Below are positions 27,707 to 37,243 of a stretch of 64,000 bases of DNA, piece after piece. The notes beneath the pieces were generated by a model. The model was not told the DNA's origin. It saw only the letters and a list, made by a program, of their open reading frames with translations, and searched no databases. The translations under genes and the position numbers were made by a program. Position 1 is the stretch's first letter; each line of letters starts with the position of its first letter. The stretch is from Massilia sp. R2A-15 (lineage in GTDB: Bacteria > Pseudomonadota > Gammaproteobacteria > Burkholderiales > Burkholderiaceae_D), in assembly GCF_030704305.1 (NCBI RefSeq), contig NZ_CP131935.1, positions 2,356,001 to 2,420,000 of the forward strand, written 5' to 3'.

Positions 27707-27841
27707 TCATATTCCGGTGTGCAGGCCAGCGAGCCGCATCAGCAAGCGCATCAGGCCCGCTGCCAATCCGAGGGCCGCCACGCTGCCCGCCCAGATCGCG
27801 ACGAGCCAGCCGATCCGCCGCAGCCACAAGCGCGCCTTCAA
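27707..27841 (-). CDS. DUF2474 small membrane protein of the bd oxidase operon
   Basis: A 44-residue product with a TTG start at 27841 that overlaps the cydB stop. Sequence near the start, WLRRIGWLVAIWAGSVA, then a single hydrophobic helix to LMRLLMRLAGLH, matches the short DUF2474 proteins that follow cioAB-type operons. They are thought to act like CydX, stabilising the oxidase, but this is not established for this family. Too short for routine gene finding; the overlap with cydB supports it. Confidence 0.7.
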   Translation of the reverse strand: MKARLWLRRIGWLVAIWAGSVAALGLAAGLMRLLMRLAGLHTGI

Positions 27842-28845
27842 TGGTAGCCCTCGCCCGCCCGCACCTTGCCGCGGAAGACGTAATACGACCACACCGTGTA
27901 GCCGAGAATGAACGGCAGGATCACCAGCGTGCCGACCAGCGCGAAGCCCTGGCTCTGCGGCGGCGCGGCCGCGTCCCAGATCGACACCGCCGGCGGCACG
28001 ATGTTCGGCCAGATGCTGATCGCCATGCCGCTGTAGCCGAGGAAGATCAGCCCCAGCGCCGCCAGGAAGGGACTCAGGTACGGCTCGCCCTTGAGCGAGC
28101 GCAGCAGCCAGAACACGCACCCGCCAACCAGCAGCGGCACCGGCGAAAACAGCACGATGTTGGGAAAGCTGAACCAGCGCGCCGCCACCAGCGGCTGCGT
28201 CAGCGGCGTCCACACGCTGACGACGCCGATCGCGCCCAGCAGCATCAGCGCGAACGGACGCGCCACGCCGATCATGCGCTGCTGCAGCGCGCCGTCGGTC
28301 TTCATGATCAGCCAGGTGCTGCCGAGCAGCGTGTAGGCGATCATCACGCCCACGCCGCTGAGCAGCGGGAATGCCGCCACCCAGTCGAACGGCCCGCCCG
28401 CGTACGCTCGCCCGTGCACCGGGATGCCCTGCAGGAAGGCGCCGAGCGTGACGCCCTGGAAGAACGCCGCTGCCACCGAGCCGCCGATGAAGGCCTTGTC
28501 CCAGATGTGGCGCTCATGGTCGCGCGCCTTGAAGCGGAATTCGAAGGCGACGCCGCGAAAAATCAGCCCCAGCAGCATGAACACCAGCGGCAGGTACAGC
28601 CCGCTCAGGATGATCGAATAGGCCAGCGGGAACGCCGCCAGCATCCCGGCGCCGCCCAGCACCAGCCAGGTCTCATTGCCGTCCCACACCGGCGCGACAG
28701 TGTTCATCATCACGTCGCGGTCGATGCGCTCCGGGAAGAACGGGAACAGCATGCCGATGCCGAGGTCGAAGCCGTCCATCACCACGTACATGAACACGCC
28801 GAAGAAAATAATGATCGCCCAGATCACCGCCAGGTCGAAGTCCAT
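27838..28845 (-). CDS. cydB: Cytochrome bd-type quinol oxidase subunit II
   Basis: A 335-residue polytopic membrane protein beginning MDFDLAVIWAIIIFFGVFMY. The ATG at 28845 is chosen because GGGGAGGTGAGG precedes it, embedded in the end of cydA. The conserved VVMDGFDLGIGMLFPF and VWDGNETWLVLGGAGMLAAF are typical of CydB/CioB. With CydA it forms the membrane quinol:O2 oxidoreductase. Two bases separate it from cydA; it overlaps the DUF2474 gene. Confidence 0.93.
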   Translation of the reverse strand: MDFDLAVIWAIIIFFGVFMYVVMDGFDLGIGMLFPFFPERIDRDVMMNTVAPVWDGNETWLVLGGAGMLAAFPLAYSIILSGLYLPLVFMLLGLIFRGVAFEFRFKARDHERHIWDKAFIGGSVAAAFFQGVTLGAFLQGIPVHGRAYAGGPFDWVAAFPLLSGVGVMIAYTLLGSTWLIMKTDGALQQRMIGVARPFALMLLGAIGVVSVWTPLTQPLVAARWFSFPNIVLFSPVPLLVGGCVFWLLRSLKGEPYLSPFLAALGLIFLGYSGMAISIWPNIVPPAVSIWDAAAPPQSQGFALVGTLVILPFILGYTVWSYYVFRGKVRAGEGYH

Positions 28846-28847
28846 CC

Positions 28848-30254
28848 TCACCTCCCCAGCGGCAGTTGTTCGGCCGTGGCCGACAGCGGCCGGCTCGGCG
28901 TTCCCAGCGCGCCGTCGGCCGCGCGGCTGGCGTCGAAGTGGCGCGGCCCGTCCTTGACCAGCCGGAACACGTAGGCGATGCCGACGCCGAACACGAAAAA
29001 GTACACCACGATGAACAGGCCAAGCGTCAGCGCCAGCGGCCCGGCCGCGTGCGCCGACACGCCTTCGCTGGTGCGCATCAACCCGTACACCACCCACGGC
29101 TGGCGCCCCACTTCGGTGGTGATCCAGCCGGCCAGCAGCGCCACCAGGCCGCTCGGCCCCATCCACAGCGCGGCGCGCAGGAAGGCGCGCGAGGTGAAGA
29201 TCGCGCCGCCGCGCCGGTTCAGCAGCCCCCACAGCCCCAGCCCGATCATCGCCACGCCCAGCCCCACCATGACGCGGAAGGACCAGAACACGATCGCCGA
29301 ATTTGGGCGGTCCCGCGGCGCGAATTCCTTCAGGCCCCTGATCTGGCCGTTCCACGAATGCGTGAGGATCAGGCTGCCAAGGTGCGGCACCTCGACGGCG
29401 TAGCGCGTCGTTTCGGCCTGCATGTCGGGCAGGCCGAACAGGATCAGCGGCAGCGCCTCGTCGCCGCGGTTCTCCCAGTGCCCCTCCATGGCCGCGATCT
29501 TGGCCGGCTGGTGCGCGAGTGTGTTGATGCCGTGGAAGTCGCCGATCACCGCCTGGATCGGCGCGACGATCACGATCATCCACATCGCCATCGACAGCAT
29601 CTTGCGCACCGCGGGCGTGTCGTTAAAGCGCAGCAGGTGCCAGGCGCCGGACGCGCCGACGAACAGCGCGGTGCACAGGAAGGCCGCCACGCACATGTGC
29701 AGCAGTCGGTAGGGAAAGGACGGATTGAAGATGACGGCCATCCAGTCGATTGGCACCACCACGCCGTTGGCGATGGCGTAGCCCTGCGGCGTTTGCATCC
29801 AGCTGTTGGAAGCGAGAATCCAGGTGGCCGAGATCAGCGTGCCGGCGGCGACCATGCAGGTGGCGAGAAAGTGCAGGCCGGGGCCCACGCGGGTCCAGCC
29901 GAACAGCATCACGCCGAGGAAGCCGGCCTCGAGGAAGAACGCGGTCAGCACCTCGTAGGCCAGCAAGGGGCCGGTGATGCTGCCGGCGAATTCGGAAAAG
30001 AAGCTCCAGTTGGTGCCGAACTGATAGGCCATCACCAGGCCGGAGACGACGCCCATGCCGAAATTGACGGCGAAGATTTTCAGCCAGAACTGGTACAGGT
30101 CGATGTACACCTGTTGCCGGGTGCGCAGCCAGCACAGTTCCAGCACCGCCAGGTAGCTCGCCAAGCCGATCGTGATGGCCGGGAACAGGATGTGGAACGA
30201 CATAGTGAAGGCGAACTGGATCCGCGCCAGTTCAAGGGCCGTAAGACCAAGCAT
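28848..30254 (-). CDS. cydA: Cytochrome bd-type quinol oxidase subunit I (cyanide-insensitive type)
   Basis: A 468-residue subunit that binds hemes b558, b595 and d and oxidises ubiquinol. Seen: ARIQFAFTMSFHILFPAITI with the heme-ligand His, GRQPWVVYGLMRT near residue 380, and IVFWSFRVMVGLGVAMIGLG. The hydrophilic Q loop is short and the overall length is below that of E. coli CydA, features of the CioA (cyanide-insensitive) branch; the DUF2474 gene agrees. No ABC exporter cydCD is present. A second quinol oxidase, cyo, begins at 62.7 kb. Confidence 0.93.
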   Translation of the reverse strand: MLGLTALELARIQFAFTMSFHILFPAITIGLASYLAVLELCWLRTRQQVYIDLYQFWLKIFAVNFGMGVVSGLVMAYQFGTNWSFFSEFAGSITGPLLAYEVLTAFFLEAGFLGVMLFGWTRVGPGLHFLATCMVAAGTLISATWILASNSWMQTPQGYAIANGVVVPIDWMAVIFNPSFPYRLLHMCVAAFLCTALFVGASGAWHLLRFNDTPAVRKMLSMAMWMIVIVAPIQAVIGDFHGINTLAHQPAKIAAMEGHWENRGDEALPLILFGLPDMQAETTRYAVEVPHLGSLILTHSWNGQIRGLKEFAPRDRPNSAIVFWSFRVMVGLGVAMIGLGLWGLLNRRGGAIFTSRAFLRAALWMGPSGLVALLAGWITTEVGRQPWVVYGLMRTSEGVSAHAAGPLALTLGLFIVVYFFVFGVGIAYVFRLVKDGPRHFDASRAADGALGTPSRPLSATAEQLPLGR

Positions 30255-30346
30255 CGCGCGACTCCGGGTGCGCCCCGCGGGGATGCGGAACTCACCCGTA
30301 ATCTACCACCTTCGCCGATTACTCAGCGCCGCGATCAGTACCCGCT

Positions 30347-30433
30347 GTCGTACCAGCGCAGGCTGGTACCCATGCTGAGGATGCTGATAGACGGCGCACG
30401 CTCGGTATGGGTACCTGCCTGCGCAGGTACGAC
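30347..30433. repeat. Family B interspersed repeat pair
   Basis: GTCGTACCAGCGCAGGCTGG at 30347 and, inverted, GGGTACCTGCCTGCGCAGG at 30409, ending in TACGAC. The two palindromes flank a spacer with CATGCTGAGGATGCTGAT, a phrase repeated in the 47212 copy as CATGCTGAGCATCTCGAT. Confidence 0.85.
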
Positions 30434-30443
30434 AAGCTATATA

Positions 30444-31343
30444 TCAATCCCAGTCGCTGCCACCTCCGCCGCCGCTATCCCAGCTGCCCGGATCGGACAC
30501 GCCGAAATCGTCCCCGCCCATGTCATACCCGGACGGCGGCGTGTCGATCGGCGTGAACTGCTCCGGATTCGAGGTCAGGTTGCTGGCATTCGAATCGTGA
30601 TTCGATCGATTGCCATCGGTGAAATGATGCGCCAGCGCCTGGCCCGCCACCATGCCCGCGCCCAGCGCCGCGCCGGTCGCCAGCCCGCCCATGATGCCCG
30701 AGCCGATGCCGCCGCCTGGCGCCGCGCCCGCACCAAAGGGCGCCTGGCCGGGATTGGCGTACTGCGGATACTGCGCGCCCATGCCCGGCGTGCCGGCCGG
30801 ACCCGCGGCCTGCGCATACCCGCCTTGCGCCGCCTGCGCCGCAGACTTCCTGCGGAAGAACATCATCGCCAGCGCCGCCAGGATGCCGACAAAACCGATC
30901 ATGCCCCACGGAATTCCTCCGCCGGCCGGCGTCTGCCGCTCATAACTCATGTCGGCGGCAGCCACGCGCGCCGGTTCCACAGCCGCGGCCGCTGGCGCGC
31001 TGCGCGCCTTCGCGCCCGCCACCAGCGAACGCAGCTTTTCCACCGCCGCCGGCTTGGCAAACGGCAATCCCGGCGCCAGCCGCTCTGCCGTCGCCAGCTC
31101 CGTGCCGGCCCGGGCGAACTTGCCCTGCTTGGCCAGCAGCTCGGCCTCGATGAAATGCGCCTTGGCGCTGTTCGGATGGTCGGCCAGCACCTTGTCCATC
31201 ATGGCCTGCGCCTCGATGAATTTACCGGCCTCGGCCGCCTCGTACACTTGCTTGACGGTGGCGTCCTGGGCCCATGCTGCCGGCGCCGCGCACAAGGCAG
31301 ACGCCGCCAAAACTGCTATTGCACCAATGGATCGAATGGACAT
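30444..31343 (-). CDS. TPR protein with membrane anchor and Gly-rich tail
   Basis: A 299-residue exported protein. A signal peptide ends near AAPAAWAQ. Residues 30-100 form about two TPR-like helix pairs (YEAAEAGKFIEAQAMMDKVL; AKAHFIEAELLAKQGKFARA). Then come an Ala-rich linker, one membrane helix (GMIGFVGILAALAMMFF, about 148-164), a Gly/Ala/Pro-rich segment with a Gly-zipper-like run (GGLATGAALGAGMVAG), and an acidic tail rich in Gly, Ser and Asp ending SDWD. No specific function can be assigned. The gene stands alone between two divergent units. Confidence 0.7.
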   Translation of the reverse strand: MSIRSIGAIAVLAASALCAAPAAWAQDATVKQVYEAAEAGKFIEAQAMMDKVLADHPNSAKAHFIEAELLAKQGKFARAGTELATAERLAPGLPFAKPAAVEKLRSLVAGAKARSAPAAAAVEPARVAAADMSYERQTPAGGGIPWGMIGFVGILAALAMMFFRRKSAAQAAQGGYAQAAGPAGTPGMGAQYPQYANPGQAPFGAGAAPGGGIGSGIMGGLATGAALGAGMVAGQALAHHFTDGNRSNHDSNASNLTSNPEQFTPIDTPPSGYDMGGDDFGVSDPGSWDSGGGGGSDWD

Positions 31344-31509
31344 TGTGAATCTCCTTTATCAAGTGTGACGAATATCGGGGGCAGGAGCCGGATTGTCAAG
31401 ACGTCCCTCCCAACATTAAGAGTACGTTAAGGAACAATGTTTCGCCGAAAATACTGTAAGGTGGAGGCTGGCGCTGCAACCGCCGCGTCAAGCTCAGAAC
31501 CACCCTTGA

Positions 31510-34500
31510 ATGAACGACCTCGCCCAGTCCCACGCCCCCAGTCTCAGCCCGGATGTCCTGTATGGCCCGGCCGATCCCTCCCTGCTCAGAGAAGAAATCC
31601 TCGCCGACCTGTTCGAAGCGAGCGCCCGGCGCACGCCCGGCCAGATCGCGCTGATCTACGAAGATCGCGAGCTCACTTACGCCGAACTCGATGCGCTGGC
31701 CACGCTGGCCGCCTCGCGCCTGATGGACGCTGGCGTCGCGCCCGGCGCCATCGTCGGCCTGTGGCTGCCGCGCGGGATCGAACTGCTGGTCATGCAGCTG
31801 GCCATCGCCAAGACCGGCGCGGCCTGGCTGCCGGTGGACCAGGACACCCCGGTCGAGCGCCTGCAGGTGTGCCTGGACGACGCGTCGGCCATCGGCGTGG
31901 TCAGCTGCGAGCTGTTCGCGCCCCAGCTCGATGGCGTGGCGCGCCCGGTCTGGACCCACGAAGCGCTGCTCGAGCCGCTGCCGGCCGGCCAGATCCCGCA
32001 TGGCCGCGGTCCGGTGTCGCCCGACGCGCCGGCCTACGTCATCTACACCTCCGGCTCGACCGGCAAGCCGAAGGGCATCCTGATCAGCCAGCGCAGCATC
32101 TGCCACTTCCTGCGCAGCGAAAACCAGGTGCTGGGCATCCGCGCCGACGACCGCGTCTACCAGGGCTTTTCGGTCGCCTTCGACATGTCGTTCGAGGAAA
32201 TCTGGATCGCCTACCTGGTCGGCGCCACGCTCTGGGTCGGCCCCAAGGAAATCTCGGGCGACCCGGAAACGCTGCCGCGCATGCTCGCCGCCAACCACGT
32301 CACCGTGCTGCACGCGGTGCCGACCCTGCTCGCGCTGTTCGCCGAGGAAGTCGAGAGCCTGCGCCTGATTAACCTGGGCGGCGAGATGTGCCCGGAATCG
32401 GTGGTCGAGCGCTGGTCGCGCCCCGGCCGCCAGATGTTCAACACCTACGGCCCGACCGAAGCGACGGTGTCGGCCAGCCTGGCGCGCCTGGCGCCCGGTC
32501 GTCCGATCACGATCGGCACGCCGCTGCCGAACTACGGCCTGCTGGTGATCGGCACCGAAGGCCCGATCCTCACGCTGCTGCCGCGCGGCGAAATGGGCGA
32601 GCTGTGCATCACCGGCATCGGCCTGGCCGCCGGCTACCTGGGCCGCCCCGACCTGACGGCGGAAAAATTCATCGCCAATCCCTGGTCCACCGGCCCGCAC
32701 GACGCGCGCCTGTACCGCACCGGCGACCTGGCCCGCATCGACGCCGACGGCGAAGTGCAATGCCTTGGCCGCACCGACGACCAGGTCAAGATCCGCGGCT
32801 TCCGGGTCGAGCTGGGCGAGATCGAAACGGTGCTGGCGCAGCAGCCGGGCGTGGGCACGGTGGCGGTCCTGCTGCGCAAGGACGACGGCATCGACCAGCT
32901 GGTGGCCTACATCGTGCCGTCGGCCAGCGACCTCGATGGTTCTGCCCTGCGCCACGCGCTGACCGAACACCTGCCGCCGTACATGGTGCCCGGCCGCTAC
33001 GAGATGCTGCCCGTGATGCCGCGCCTGACCTCCGGGAAGATCGACCGCAAGGCGCTCAAGGCGATGCCGCTGTCGGCCCCGCCGGCCGGCCTTGCTGGCG
33101 AATCGGACCTGCCCGAGACGCCGGCCGAAACCGCGCTGTTCCGCGAACTGGCCAAGCTGTTCCCCGGCCAGGCGATCCGGCGCCACGCGGATTTTTTCAC
33201 CGACCTTGGCGGCCACTCCTTCTTCGCCGCGCGCCTGGCTTCTGCCCTGCGCGCCGATCCGGCCTTCGCCCACGTGACGGTGCGCGACATCTATCACAAC
33301 CGCGAAATCGGCAAGATCGCCGCGGCGCTGGCCGATGCGCCCGACGCCGCGGCCGCGCAGGCCGACTGGACGCCGCCGTCGGCGCTGGCGCGCTGGCGCT
33401 GCGGCGCCGCCCAGGCCGCGGCAGTGCCCTTCCTGGTCACCCTGCGCATGGCCCAATGGCTGGCGCCCTTCTTCACCTACCATTACTTCACCGGCTCGCC
33501 GGGCGACACGGTGCCGCGCGCGATCGCCGCCTCGATCGCCGTGTTCCTGCTGGCCACCCTGATGGAGTTCGTGTTCGCCGTCGGCGGCAAATGGCTGGTG
33601 GCCGGGCGCCTGAAGGCCGGCTCGTATCCGCTGTGGGGCATGACCTACTACCGCTGGTGGCTGGCCGACCGCCTGGTCGAAGCGGCGCCCGCCTACCTGC
33701 TGGGCGGCTCCTCGCTGTATAACTGGTGGCTGCGCGCGCTCGGCGCCAAGGTCGGCCGCGAAGTGGTGATCGGCTCGATGACCCTGCGCTCGCCCGACCT
33801 GCTCGACATCGGCAGCAACGTCAGCATCGGCAACGCCGTCAACTTCGAGAACGCGCGGGTCGAACGCGGGCGCCTGCTGCTCGGGCAGATTACCCTGGGC
33901 GACGACGCCTGCGTCGCCTCCTACGCGGTCCTCGAAGGGAACACCGAAATCGGCGCGCTCGGCCACCTCGAAGGCCAGGCCGCGCTGGCCGACGGCATGC
34001 GCGTGCCGGCCGGCCGCGTCTGGGGCGGCTCGCCCGCGCGCGACATGGGCGCCTTCGAATCGCAGGTTCCGCCGCGGCCCGCGGTCGGACGCGCGCGCAT
34101 CGCCGGCGAAGCGCTGTTCTTCGTGTTCGGCATGCTGCTCATTTCCACGCTGTTCTTCATGCCGGTGTTCCCGAGCTTCGTGCTGATCGACTGGTTCGAC
34201 GAGCGCGAGCTGCTGCCCTGGCTGGCCGGCGACCAGGTGACCGTGCAACTGGCGCGCTATTTCGTGCTGGCGTTCCCGGCCAGCGCGGTGCTGATCCTGC
34301 TGACCGCGCTGGTGTCGGCCGCGATCCGCTGGGGCGCCATGCCGCGCCTGAAGCCCGGCATGTCCGCCATCCACAGCAACACCTACTGCCAGAAATGGCT
34401 GGTCAGCCACATCCAGGAATCGAGCCTGAACGTGCTGCACGGGATTTACGCCACCGTGTTCGCGCCGTTCTGGTATCGCCTGCTGGGCGCCAAGGTCGGG

Positions 34501-35523
34501 CGCGACGCCGAGATTTCCACCGCCATGGGCGTGGTGCCCGACATGCTGACCCTGGGCGACGAAACCTTCATCGCCGACGCCGTGATGCTGGGCGACGAAC
34601 AGATCGATGGCGGCTGGATGACGATGCAGCCGACCGTCGTGTCGGACCGCAGCTTTGTCGGCAACGGCAGCTACATCCCGGACGGCACCGTGCTGCCGGA
34701 GCGCGTGCTGGTGGGCGTGCACACCCACGCTCCCGCCAACGAGCGCATGAAAAGCGGCGACACCTGGCTTGGCTCGCCGCCGATCCACCTGCCGGCGCGC
34801 GAGGAAGTCTCCGGCTATCCCGAGTGGCTGACGTACCGGCCGTCGCCGCTGCGCCGCCTCGGGCGCACCCTGGTCGAAGCGTTCCGCATCGTCGCGCCGC
34901 ACGCGGTGGTGATCGCGGTCGGCTACACCGTGGTGCTCGACGTGATGCCGATCGCCGGCGCCGGGCGTTGGGCCAACGTGGTCGGCGCCCTCGCGCTGGC
35001 CGGCCTGGCCTACGGCATCGGCAACTACCTGTTCGTGATGGCGTTCAAATGGCTGCTGCTGGGACGCTACAGCAAGCGCGCGGAGCCGATGTGGACGCCG
35101 TTCGTCTGGCTGTCCGAGGGCGTGACCAATATGTACGAAGGCATCGCTGTGCCCAACTTCATGCGCTACCTGCGCGGCACGCCCTGGCTGCCGCTCGCGT
35201 TCAACGCGCTGGGCAGCAAGATCGGCCGCGGCGTGTACCTCGACACCACCGACATCACCGAATTCGACTGCGTGAGCATCGGCGACTACAGCGAACTGAA
35301 TGCCTTGTCGTGCCCGCAAACCCACCTGTTCGAAGACCGGGTAATGAAGATCGATCACGTCGATATCGGCAGCAAGGTCTATATGGGACCGCGCAGCGCG
35401 GTGCTGTACAGCGCCAGGGTGGGCGACAACGCCCGCCTGGGCGCGCTGACGCTGGTGATGAAGGGCGAGCACATCCCGGCCGGCACCAGCTGGGCGGGCT
35501 GTCCCGCGGCGCCGGCGCGATGA
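31510..35523 (+). CDS. Pls/PosA-family single-module non-ribosomal peptide synthetase
   Basis: A 1337-residue protein. Residues 1-520 form an adenylation domain (YVIYTSGSTGKPKGI; FDMSFEEIW; NTYGPTEATVS; LYRTGDLARI; VKIRGFRVELGEIE; LTSGKIDRKALK). A carrier domain follows (LGGHSFFAARL, Ser about 570). The C-terminal 700 residues alternate pairs of membrane helices with three soluble hexapeptide/acyltransferase-like blocks: TM1-2, C1, TM3-4, C2, TM5-6, C3. This is the architecture known for epsilon-poly-L-lysine synthetase (Pls) and PosA-type enzymes, which build isopeptide-linked polymers without condensation domains. The monomer is unknown. It overlaps its PPTase gene. Confidence 0.9.
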   Translation: MNDLAQSHAPSLSPDVLYGPADPSLLREEILADLFEASARRTPGQIALIYEDRELTYAELDALATLAASRLMDAGVAPGAIVGLWLPRGIELLVMQLAIAKTGAAWLPVDQDTPVERLQVCLDDASAIGVVSCELFAPQLDGVARPVWTHEALLEPLPAGQIPHGRGPVSPDAPAYVIYTSGSTGKPKGILISQRSICHFLRSENQVLGIRADDRVYQGFSVAFDMSFEEIWIAYLVGATLWVGPKEISGDPETLPRMLAANHVTVLHAVPTLLALFAEEVESLRLINLGGEMCPESVVERWSRPGRQMFNTYGPTEATVSASLARLAPGRPITIGTPLPNYGLLVIGTEGPILTLLPRGEMGELCITGIGLAAGYLGRPDLTAEKFIANPWSTGPHDARLYRTGDLARIDADGEVQCLGRTDDQVKIRGFRVELGEIETVLAQQPGVGTVAVLLRKDDGIDQLVAYIVPSASDLDGSALRHALTEHLPPYMVPGRYEMLPVMPRLTSGKIDRKALKAMPLSAPPAGLAGESDLPETPAETALFRELAKLFPGQAIRRHADFFTDLGGHSFFAARLASALRADPAFAHVTVRDIYHNREIGKIAAALADAPDAAAAQADWTPPSALARWRCGAAQAAAVPFLVTLRMAQWLAPFFTYHYFTGSPGDTVPRAIAASIAVFLLATLMEFVFAVGGKWLVAGRLKAGSYPLWGMTYYRWWLADRLVEAAPAYLLGGSSLYNWWLRALGAKVGREVVIGSMTLRSPDLLDIGSNVSIGNAVNFENARVERGRLLLGQITLGDDACVASYAVLEGNTEIGALGHLEGQAALADGMRVPAGRVWGGSPARDMGAFESQVPPRPAVGRARIAGEALFFVFGMLLISTLFFMPVFPSFVLIDWFDERELLPWLAGDQVTVQLARYFVLAFPASAVLILLTALVSAAIRWGAMPRLKPGMSAIHSNTYCQKWLVSHIQESSLNVLHGIYATVFAPFWYRLLGAKVGRDAEISTAMGVVPDMLTLGDETFIADAVMLGDEQIDGGWMTMQPTVVSDRSFVGNGSYIPDGTVLPERVLVGVHTHAPANERMKSGDTWLGSPPIHLPAREEVSGYPEWLTYRPSPLRRLGRTLVEAFRIVAPHAVVIAVGYTVVLDVMPIAGAGRWANVVGALALAGLAYGIGNYLFVMAFKWLLLGRYSKRAEPMWTPFVWLSEGVTNMYEGIAVPNFMRYLRGTPWLPLAFNALGSKIGRGVYLDTTDITEFDCVSIGDYSELNALSCPQTHLFEDRVMKIDHVDIGSKVYMGPRSAVLYSARVGDNARLGALTLVMKGEHIPAGTSWAGCPAAPAR

Positions 35524-36053
35524 AGGTCCCCGTGCATGCGTGGCCTGGGCCGCTGCCTGCATGGGAGGACGGGCTGATCGTCATTTGCACGGCCGGCGGA
35601 CCCCGCGACGAAGCGCGGGCGCGCATTCGCGACGCCGTGCGCGCCGTGCTGGGCGGCGCGGTGGAAGTGGTATCGGCGCCGGGCAGCGCGCCGCAAGTGA
35701 TGGCCGACGGCGTGGCCACTACGATCGGCCTGTCGATCAGCCATGAGGATGGCATCTCGGTCGCGGCGCTGCATCGCGATGGCGCGGTCGGCGTCGACGT
35801 GATGAAAGTGCAGTTGCCGTCGGACTGGGCGCGCGTCGCCCACGACTATCTGGGCATGTCCGTGGCGGTGCGGCTGGCCGCCGTCAGCGCCGAAGCGCGG
35901 CCGTTCGCCTTCGCGCAGGCGTGGGCACAGCGCGAGGCGCAGTTCAAGCTGATGGGCGAATCGCTGGCCGAATGGTCGCCGCTGCCCGACTGCCGCCTGC
36001 TGGAGCTGGACCTGCCGCCAGGATTCGCCGGCGCGCTGGCCCTGCCTGCCTAG
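35520..36053 (+). CDS. 4'-phosphopantetheinyl transferase superfamily protein
   Basis: A 177-residue Sfp/AcpS-superfamily protein starting at the ATG that overlaps the NRPS stop (ATGA). Seen: [25 protein letters not shown] with the Mg-binding Asp, and the later [16 protein letters not shown], a variant of the WxxKEAxxK motif with Arg in place of the first Lys. It is shorter than Sfp (about 230). The coupling implies that it installs the pantetheine arm on Ser570 of the synthetase. Confidence 0.85.
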   Translation: MKVPVHAWPGPLPAWEDGLIVICTAGGPRDEARARIRDAVRAVLGGAVEVVSAPGSAPQVMADGVATTIGLSISHEDGISVAALHRDGAVGVDVMKVQLPSDWARVAHDYLGMSVAVRLAAVSAEARPFAFAQAWAQREAQFKLMGESLAEWSPLPDCRLLELDLPPGFAGALALPA

Positions 36054-36094
36054 TCCGAAAGGGTATACTGCGTCCTTTTCAAAGGACCGATACC

Positions 36095-36436
36095 ATGAGC
36101 GCCCTGCCCGCCTGCTCGAAGTGCAATTCCGAATTCACCTACGAAGACGGAGCGAACCTGGTCTGCCCGGAATGCGGCCATGAATGGAGCGCGACCGCCG
36201 CCGCGCCGGCCGAGGACGGCCCGCGCGTGTACCGCGACGCGGCCGGCAACGTGCTGCAGGACGGCGACACCGTCACCGTCATCAAGGACCTCAAGCTCAA
36301 GGGCGGCGGCGGCACCGTCAAGATGGGCACCAAGGTCAAGAACATCCGCCTGGTCGACAGCGACCACGACATCGACTGCAAGATCGACGGCTTCGGCGCG
36401 ATGAGCCTGAAGACGGAGTTCGTCAAGAAGGTGTAA
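36095..36436 (+). CDS. yjdM: Zinc-ribbon alkylphosphonate utilisation protein YjdM/PhnA
   Basis: A 113-residue protein of the YjdM (former PhnA) family. The N-terminal zinc ribbon has CSKC (about 8-11) and CPEC (about 26-29); the C-terminal domain contains [15 protein letters not shown] and [15 protein letters not shown], typical of the family. Despite the old name it is not part of a phosphonate operon here, and its function is unsettled. Confidence 0.9.
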   Translation: MSALPACSKCNSEFTYEDGANLVCPECGHEWSATAAAPAEDGPRVYRDAAGNVLQDGDTVTVIKDLKLKGGGGTVKMGTKVKNIRLVDSDHDIDCKIDGFGAMSLKTEFVKKV

Positions 36437-36507
36437 GCGGCGCCCGCCAAAAATAAATCTTCGTTCTGGCAAAAAAGCGGGAACGCGGCGAACATTCGGT
36501 TCATCTA

Positions 36508-37218
36508 ATGCAGCAAATAACCGAAAAGCCGAGAACCCGCATGCAAGCCGCCCCATCACCCGACCGCAGCAGCGACGCCGACCTGGCGCGCCGCATCGCG
36601 GCCCAGGACCAGCAAGCCTTCGTGCTGCTGATGCGCCGCCATAACCAGCTGCTGTTCCGCACCGCCCGCAGCATCCTGCGCGACGACGCCGAAGCCGAAG
36701 ACGCCCTGCAGGACGCCTACCTTCAGGCGTGGCGTTCGATCGGCCAGTTCCGCGCCGACGCACAGCTGTCCACCTGGCTGACCCGCATCGTCATCAACGA
36801 AGCGCTGGCGCGCACCCGCAAGAGCGCACGGCGCGCCGACATCATGCCCTTGCATCCCGCCGCCGAGCCGGCCGACTACCCCTCCGAGGCGAGCATGGAA
36901 GACTCCCCAGAATCCGGCGCCCTGCGCGCAGAATCGCGCGCGCTGCTCGAAAAATCGATCGACGCCCTGCCCGACCAGTTCCGTACCGTGTTCGTCCTGC
37001 GCGCCCTCGAGGAAATGAGCGGCGAAGAAGTCGCCGCCTGCCTCGACATCCCCGAAGCGACCGTGCGCAGCCGCTTCTTCCGCGCCCGCGCCCTGCTGCG
37101 CGCCGCCCTCGCGCAGGACGTCGACCGCGCCTTCGAACAGGCCTTCTCGTTCGACGGCGCGCGCTGCGACCGCATTGTCGCCGGCGTGCTGGCCCGCATT
37201 GACAAAAACACCCCCTGA
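36508..37218 (+). CDS. ECF-type RNA polymerase sigma factor
   Basis: A 236-residue extracytoplasmic-function sigma factor. Region 2 (AFVLLMRRHNQLLFRTARSI; DAEAEDALQDAYLQAWRSI; STWLTRIVINEALARTRK) and region 4 (LPDQFRTVFVLRALEEMSG; ACLDIPEATVRSRFFRARAL) are clear. An extra C-terminal segment (DVDRAFEQAFSFDGARCDR) is common in this group. No anti-sigma gene is adjacent; the next genes encode an exported ferritin-like protein and a cytochrome c. Confidence 0.92.
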   Translation: MQQITEKPRTRMQAAPSPDRSSDADLARRIAAQDQQAFVLLMRRHNQLLFRTARSILRDDAEAEDALQDAYLQAWRSIGQFRADAQLSTWLTRIVINEALARTRKSARRADIMPLHPAAEPADYPSEASMEDSPESGALRAESRALLEKSIDALPDQFRTVFVLRALEEMSGEEVAACLDIPEATVRSRFFRARALLRAALAQDVDRAFEQAFSFDGARCDRIVAGVLARIDKNTP

Positions 37219-37243
37219 TTTACCCACCCACCGGAGAACCACC

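Noticed and set aside
31396..35562. A 1388-codon antisense frame opposite the NRPS
   Set aside because: Low-complexity Arg/Gln/His/Ala content and no motifs; the sense frame is a clear synthetase.
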